Assembly (NCBI GenBank): GCA_002394525.1
Contig: DGUF01000193.1
Coordinates: forward strand, 12,504 to 18,903
DNA length: 6,400 nucleotides
Source of the DNA: Lachnospiraceae bacterium UBA4317
GTDB lineage: Bacteria > Bacillota_A > Clostridia > Lachnospirales > Lachnospiraceae
Reading direction: 5' to 3'
Within the stretch, counting starts at the first letter, position 1. The number at the start of each line of letters is the position of its first letter. The notes below the pieces were generated by a model that worked only from the letters and a program-made list of their open reading frames with translations, did no database searches and was not told the DNA's origin. The position numbers were made by a program, and so were the translations under genes. Positions 1-4,500 of this stretch are shown here, in pieces.

Positions 1-4
1 TGTC

Positions 5-37
5 CCCTTGTCACACCCTTGTCACACCCTTGTCATA
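5..37. repeat. Three 11-bp tandem repeats
   Basis: The unit CCCTTGTCACA occurs three times head to tail (5-15, 16-26, 27-37), with one C-to-T change in the third copy. On the minus strand it reads as spaced TGTGACAAGGG words. The array reaches almost to the window edge, so more copies may lie outside. The 11-bp period is close to one helical turn, so each copy would face the same side of the DNA. That would suit an iteron-like or regulator-binding array, but it is inference; a simple microsatellite is equally possible. Confidence 0.75.
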
Positions 38-110
38 CCCGCTCTGATTACTTCCCCGCATGTGTAAATCGTGTCCTATGACAAAAAACGCCAAAATAAG
101 CCGGAAGTTA

Positions 111-159
111 CACAGAGGCGCAGCCCTGGTCCCGTTCGGGTTCAGACTGCGCCTCTGTG
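111..159. repeat. Long inverted repeat, terminator-like hairpin
   Basis: Arms CACAGAGGCGCAG (111-123) and CTGCGCCTCTGTG (147-159) are perfectly complementary over 13 bp. The 23-nt interval contains a further stem (CCCG-TT-CGGG flanked by CTG/CAG), so the whole 49 bp folds into one long imperfect hairpin. It lies about 75 bp downstream of the regulator's stop codon. As a transcript from the regulator, the hairpin is followed only after a gap by TTATTTT and then a T6 run. On the other strand a T7 run is more than 20 nt away. It is therefore not a canonical intrinsic terminator. It could be a weak or bidirectional terminator, an mRNA 3'-end stabiliser, or a dispersed palindromic repeat. Confidence 0.7.
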
Positions 160-197
160 CTGCTTTCCTGTTGATTTCACTTCTTTTTTTAGTGTAA

Positions 198-214
198 TGA
201 CCTGTAACAGGTCA
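198..214. promoter_or_regulatory. Perfect 17-bp palindrome, possible operator
   Basis: The arms TGACCTGT and ACAGGTCA are exact inverted copies around a single central base. The palindrome begins 18 bp downstream of the regulator's stop codon. No T-run follows it on the regulator's strand, which argues against an intrinsic terminator. Its size and symmetry suit a dimeric DNA-binding protein such as a LacI-type repressor, though classical LacI-family operators usually have an even CG centre. The call as an operator is inference. Confidence 0.35.
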
Positions 215-232
215 CAGATTATTGGTCATTTA

Positions 233-1327
233 TTAAATATTGCACATTCCCAGCATCGGTTCCATCGGAAATCCGGCCTTTCGATAAGAGCCCGCGGAAA
301 ATTCTGCGGCCGTCCCTCCTTCCAGAAATTCCCCGCTTACTGTCCTCACCGGACTGACGATGCTCTCAGGATCCTGGATCTCCTGCAGCAGGAGGTCTGC
401 CGCCTCCCTGGCGATCCGGCCGACCGGAATCCTCCAGGATGTGACAGTATTCATACATCCCCCGTTCTCTGCGGGCATGCACATGGAAACAGCCGACAGG
501 TCCTGCGGGATTCTCTTTCCCAGCGCTTTCACTGCCTCCATACCTCCCTCCAGCAGATAGTCGTCCCCGTACAGGATACAGGTGGGCCGGGTCTGAACAT
601 CCTCCTGCAAAAGCAGGGTGGTCTTTCGATAGGATTCCATCACATTTTCGGCCTCCAGCCCGCAGTTGTACTGCGGAGGGATCCAGATTCCCTTTTCGCG
701 CAGCAGGGCTCTTATGGTCTTCTCCCATATGTTTTCATTTCCGATGTCCCTGCCGTAAACAAATGCGATCCGTCTGTGTCCGAGTTCATATACATACTCA
801 AACAGGTTTCTGATCCCGGCCTCATAATCAGGCAGCACACAAGCGCAGGAGGCGAAGCGGCAGTCGACCGCAACGACGGGGATCTCCCCGAAAATCAGGT
901 CCCGCAGTTCTTTCCGCTCCTTTTGCAGGCAGAACTCGTCTTCCCGGATGGAACTGAACAAAATGATCCCGTCCAGCTGAAGGAGCCTGGCTCTGGAAAG
1001 GTATCCCGGTCTTGTACCTGCTTCTGTTTCTCCGTCCACGGGGCTGAGGATCACCAGATCATAGCCCCTGTCTACCAGACAATTTCTGATTTCCTGTAGG
1101 ATCTCTCTGTGAAAAATGCTGTTGCCGCTCCCTGTGGCCAGGATGCCGATCCGTCTCGAAGGCTGCCTCTTTTTCACAGTTCTGATATTTCCGTAGCCCA
1201 TTTTTTCGGCCACATCCCGTATCCTCTGCTTCGTAGCTTCACTGATGTCGTGATGATCACTGAGCGCCCTGCTGACTGCGGCGACGGACACTCCGCATGC
1301 CGCGGAAATATCTTTCTGCGTTACCAT
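233..1327 (-). CDS. LacI-family transcriptional regulator
   Basis: This is a DNA-binding regulator of 364 residues that presumably binds DNA as a dimer and responds to a small ligand, typically a sugar in this family. Residues 4-45 form the N-terminal helix-turn-helix: the VSVAAVSRALSD recognition region is followed by SEATKQRIRDVAEKMGY, closely matching the family. Residues 59-340 match the periplasmic-binding-protein-like core: RRIGIL strand, LDGIILF, IPVVAVD, GHRRIAFVYG, GKRIPQDLSAVSM, and a closing SGEFLEGGTA segment in place of the usual LxxRxST. The start at 1327 is chosen for its strong SD and because the HTH begins at once; the frame is open further upstream but lacks an SD. Two oddities stand out. 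The usual hinge-helix ARxL motif is replaced by a basic stretch (IRTVKKRQPSRR), and about 22 residues extend past the usual end. The ligand and target genes cannot be told from this window. Confidence 0.93.
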   Translation of the reverse strand: MVTQKDISAACGVSVAAVSRALSDHHDISEATKQRIRDVAEKMGYGNIRTVKKRQPSRRIGILATGSGNSIFHREILQEIRNCLVDRGYDLVILSPVDGETEAGTRPGYLSRARLLQLDGIILFSSIREDEFCLQKERKELRDLIFGEIPVVAVDCRFASCACVLPDYEAGIRNLFEYVYELGHRRIAFVYGRDIGNENIWEKTIRALLREKGIWIPPQYNCGLEAENVMESYRKTTLLLQEDVQTRPTCILYGDDYLLEGGMEAVKALGKRIPQDLSAVSMCMPAENGGCMNTVTSWRIPVGRIAREAADLLLQEIQDPESIVSPVRTVSGEFLEGGTAAEFSAGSYRKAGFPMEPMLGMCNI

Positions 1328-1335
1328 GTAACATT

Positions 1336-1342
1336 CCTCCTT
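1336..1342 (-). promoter_or_regulatory. Shine-Dalgarno site of the LacI-type gene
   Basis: On the minus strand AAGGAGG stands 8 nt before the ATG at 1327. It is nearly the full consensus and decides the start codon. The alternative in-frame GTG at 1465 has no comparable site. Confidence 0.88.
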
Positions 1343-1358
1343 TCTATCCAGGTACCGT

Positions 1359-1388
1359 TTTATACAGTGCCTTAACTGGTAGTAGTAA
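1359..1388 (-). promoter_or_regulatory. Candidate promoter of the LacI-type gene
   Basis: On the minus strand TATAAA (1359-1364) matches the -10 consensus at five of six positions. TTACTA (1383-1388), 18 bp upstream, is only a weak -35 match. Transcription would start near 1352, giving a short leader of about 25 nt that contains the SD. The call rests mainly on the -10 box and its well-placed distance to the gene. Confidence 0.45.
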
Positions 1389-1401
1389 CAGTACTCTGTC
1401 A
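1386..1401. promoter_or_regulatory. Imperfect palindrome over the -35 region, possible operator
   Basis: On the minus strand TGACAG-agta-CTGTTA has arms complementary at five of six positions, and it overlaps the candidate -35 box. This placement would fit autorepression by the encoded LacI-type protein. Its half-site resembles the TGAC start of the palindrome at 198-214, but the match is short and could be chance. Confidence 0.22.
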
Positions 1402-1438
1402 CAGACCGCCGGCAGGTCATCTCCTCCGGCGGTCCTGT
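1401..1438. repeat. GC-rich inverted repeat upstream of the regulator gene
   Basis: GACCGCCGG (1404-1412) and CCGGCGGTC (1426-1434) are perfect 9-bp arms around a 13-nt loop. The stem extends by ACA/TGT past a single bulged C. It lies between the surface-protein gene and the regulator's candidate promoter. No T-run follows on either strand, so it is not a standard intrinsic terminator. It might mark the 3' end of the upstream transcript or block read-through by structure alone. Confidence 0.6.
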
Positions 1439-1595
1439 AATCAGGATATCAAACCGCTTTTGCACAATTCAATTGACTGTAAGTCGCAGAATTGTCTGAA
1501 AGTTTCCCAATCACGTTTTTTTCATTTCATTTTTTTCAGGATCCCTCCGCCGGACCCGCTTTGCCCTTTTCTGATTCATATCAAAAAAAGTAAAG

Positions 1596-4500
1596 TCACA
1601 AGCCCCGGCTCCCGGCAGATCCTTTTTTTCTGCAGGCAGCCGCCAAAAAGAGCGCAAGCAGAGCCGGGACAAGGACCGCGGCGGCGGGCGCGGAGGGTTC
1701 GATCAGGGCCAGGAAACGGACCAGGGGGTCCGTAGTGACCAGAAAACGAAGGCTCGTATCCGTGTTTTCATTTCTCGCCCGGTCCCTGGTGACGATCTCG
1801 ATCAGCTGCCATCTGGCTTCCTCCTCCAGATGGACCGGAATCTCGATCCTGCCGTTCCTGGTCAGATTGTGGAGATCCAGTTCTGTCTGTGCTGCGGCCT
1901 CCGGATCAGGAACCTTCGGATCCATATAGCGGCAGATCAGGACCCTGTCCGGCGCCCTGCCCGGTATATCTCTCCCGTTCCCGCGCCAGCCGGTCCGGAA
2001 ACGGAGCTCCACCGAGGAGACGCCGGACTGGCCGTCCTCCGGAAGGACTGTCAGATCCAGGGATCTCGCCCGGATCCTCCGTTCGTGCGGGTCCACCCCC
2101 GCGATCCGGATGGACGGCGGCGTGCGGTCGACGCAGAAGGCGATCGGAAAGCTCGTGACCCTCATAATCTGCGGGTCCGCGCCGTCCTCCATCATCTGGG
2201 CCGTCGAGTTTTCATTGCCCTCCCGGTCCCTGCTTTCCGGCTCCGCGACGTCCTCCATCATCTGGGCCGTCGAGTTTTCATTGCCCTCCCGGTCCCTGGT
2301 GACCAGGAGGAAGCTGTAGTGGCCGTCTCCCGCAAAGACCCTGTCGTCGATCTCATAGCGGTAGCGGCAGTCTCCGTCGGTCTCTTTTTCCGTGATCCGC
2401 CTGTATTCCTCCCCTTCCTTCAGTTCTCTGGAAAAGCCATCCTTCGTCCTGTAGATCCGGTACTGCGTGATCCTGACCGGGCTGATCTCCCGCACACTGA
2501 CGGGGCCGTCGACCCGGTTGTTGTAATACCTGCGGACATAGGCACAGGTCCGGCTGTTTTCGGGGTCCGGCCTCCCGCCGCCTGCGTCCCCTTCCTCAAA
2601 GGTCGATCCAAAGCGGTTGAGGCTGAAGCGGAACCGGGCCAGGGGACTGCGGTTGCCCGCCAGGTCCACGGCACAGGCCTTCACATAATAGACATCGTCG
2701 AAGCTCTTCTTTATCTCAAATTCCGGCAGGCAGAGGTCAATGCAGCGGTTCTGCGTTTCTGTACACGCCCCCTCAAAGGGCGTGTACATGCAACGTTGCG
2801 CGCGGCGATTCCAATACGCTTTGCGTGCGCCGCGCGCCGTTAAACTCGGGTTTTGCGCAAAAAGCGTGCGCAAAACACCTCGCGTTTCGGGTGAATCTGA
2901 ACTGTAACGGTTCTGCACCTTAGCCTCCGGCCGGGCTCTGTATACAGTCCCCCTGCCGGCCCCCTCCGCAGTAAAATAAGACCGGTCCGCGTCAAACCAG
3001 GTATCCTCCACCCTCACACGCGGCCGGAAGAGCCCCCCTGTGTAAATGCAGTCGTCCAGGGGGAGGTCTCCGGACCAGCCGCTGCCATCCGCGCCGAAGC
3101 GGAAGGGTCCGCTCCTGTCAAAGAGAAGCTTCGGCGGGGTCATGTCCACGACAAACTCCCCGCAGACTGCCTCCCGGGCCCGGTTGCCGGCGGGATCGGT
3201 ACAGCTGACCCGGATGGAGTAGCAGCCGTCCCTGTCAAAGCGGACACTGGCCGTGTGGAAGTCTCCGTCCGCGGAAAAAGCCGTCGGCTCCGGCTCCGGC
3301 GGCCGCGGATCATCTCCCCCGGCTGACGCGGTCAGCTCCAGCTTCAGGTCCTGGCGCCGGAAATTGTGCTCGCGGACCGTGATCAGGGCTGTCTGGGCCC
3401 TGTTGTAGTACCTGCCGTTCCGGACATCGGTGTTCTGGAGAAAAATACTGATCACGGGGACAGTCCTGTCGACCGTGAAGGCCTGCGGGGCCGGGCCCTT
3501 CCACTGGACCTGTCTGATCCGGTTGCCCAGGGCATCGGTCCCATCCAGGTCCAGGCTGTAGTCGCCGTCCCGGTCGGCGGCCAGCCTTTTGACCCAGCGG
3601 TCTCCGTCTCCCTTCTCCCCCCTGCCGTCCGAAGTCCGGTTGGGGTGGGGGGCCTCAAAGCCGCCCTTCGCTTCCATATTGGTCCGAATCCTGATCTTTT
3701 CGCTGTCCATGTTGCGGTCAGTCACGATGATCTCCGCCTGCCGGCTGCCCGCGAAATATTTTTCATTGACGGGCGGAGCCTGATCCCGGTAAACGACCTC
3801 GACCAGAGGCCCCACCGTGTCGATCCCCAGGCGGACCAGGCCGCCGTCCCGGGAGACCGAGGACCGGTTGCCGCTGTTGTCGGCCGCCTCGACCCGGACG
3901 GTGATGTCGTTGGACTGGGCAAAGGAGGCGGTCGGTATGTGGATCGCCGCGTCCCGGATCTCATAGAGGAGGTCCGGGTCTTTTATGTTCGTATTTCCGT
4001 TTTTATCCATCTTTTTCCTCTTTTTTATATTGCTCTCATAAGGAATGCCCTCCGCTGTCACCCTGTCCGTGATATCCACATCGCCCGCGGTCACCCTGAG
4101 GCTGACTTTGGAGAGGCCGGAGCTGCGGGCGGCCCCTCCGGGGTCCGTGACCGAGACTTTGAGGTCGAGCGTCTTACCGGCAGGCCGGTAGATATAGCGC
4201 TCCCCGTCGGCCTCGTGGCGGGTAAACCGCCCGTCTGCCAGGATCCTGACCTCGGGGGCCTCCGCATCCGTGACCGGAGACACCCGGGGCGAATCTGTAT
4301 CCAGGTAGATCCTGCCGCTCTCCGCCATGGTCCAGGCGGCGCCGGGCTCATTGATCCGGACATTGCCGGCCCGGTCCTCCAGCAGGATCTTCTCCAGGTA
4401 AAAGACCTGGTCCCCGCTGACCTTCATCTCCAGGGAATTGTCCTCGTTCCAGCCCCTGTCTCCTCCGCTCACGACCGGGTTTGAAGCGGCAAAGATCCTG

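Larger units (their letters stand above)
2746..2916. mobile_element. Palindromic insertion element inside the surface-protein gene
   Basis: A 9-bp direct repeat, CGGTTCTGC, occurs at 2746-2754 and 2908-2916. The 153 bp between them hold three successive hairpins with perfect 10-11 bp arms. The repeat-to-repeat distance is 162 bp, exactly 54 codons. The block is therefore read in frame, adding a stretch that starts YSSDSPETRG and ends CTETQNR between two QNR copies. Deleting one repeat plus the block would leave a smooth module reading EAKVQNRCIDL. The words GCGC and TGCG dominate, unlike the CCGG-rich DNA around it. The direct repeat looks like a target-site duplication. No transposase is encoded, so movement would need one supplied elsewhere. 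Protein-embedded palindromic elements are known from Rickettsia; kinship with those is not implied. Confidence 0.65.

Noticed and set aside
111..214. CRISPR array
   Set aside because: The palindromes here are unrelated to each other and there are no regularly spaced direct repeats with unique spacers.
71..1099. Plus-strand open frame of 342 codons
   Set aside because: It mostly lies opposite the LacI-type gene and has no SD or recognisable domain. Its first part runs through the hairpin at 111-159.
1328..1465. Longer N-terminus for the LacI-type protein, starting at GTG 1465
   Set aside because: It has no SD, and the added 46 residues match nothing in the family. The ATG at 1327 has an excellent SD and begins directly at the HTH.
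1443..1472. Second promoter candidate on the minus strand (TTGAAT, 18 bp, TATCCT)
   Set aside because: The -10 match is poor and the leader would be long, with the GC-rich stem in it. The TATAAA box nearer the gene is the better candidate.
1548..1566. Stem GGATCC/GGGTCC after the surface-protein gene as terminator
   Set aside because: The stem has only six pairs, including a wobble, and is followed by A-rich rather than T-rich sequence on the gene's strand.
1596..1700. LPXTG sortase signal
   Set aside because: The C-terminal helix and basic tail fit a sorting-type topology, but no LPXTG-like motif precedes the helix.
1830..2843. Plus-strand open frame of 337 codons
   Set aside because: It is antisense to the Ig-like gene. 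Its translation is low-complexity Val/Asp/Pro/Arg-rich sequence that mirrors the DxAGN codons, as expected of a shadow in GC-rich DNA.
3366..4484. Plus-strand open frame of 372 codons
   Set aside because: It is antisense to the Ig-like modules, lacks any domain signature or SD, and has composition typical of the complement of a GC-rich gene.
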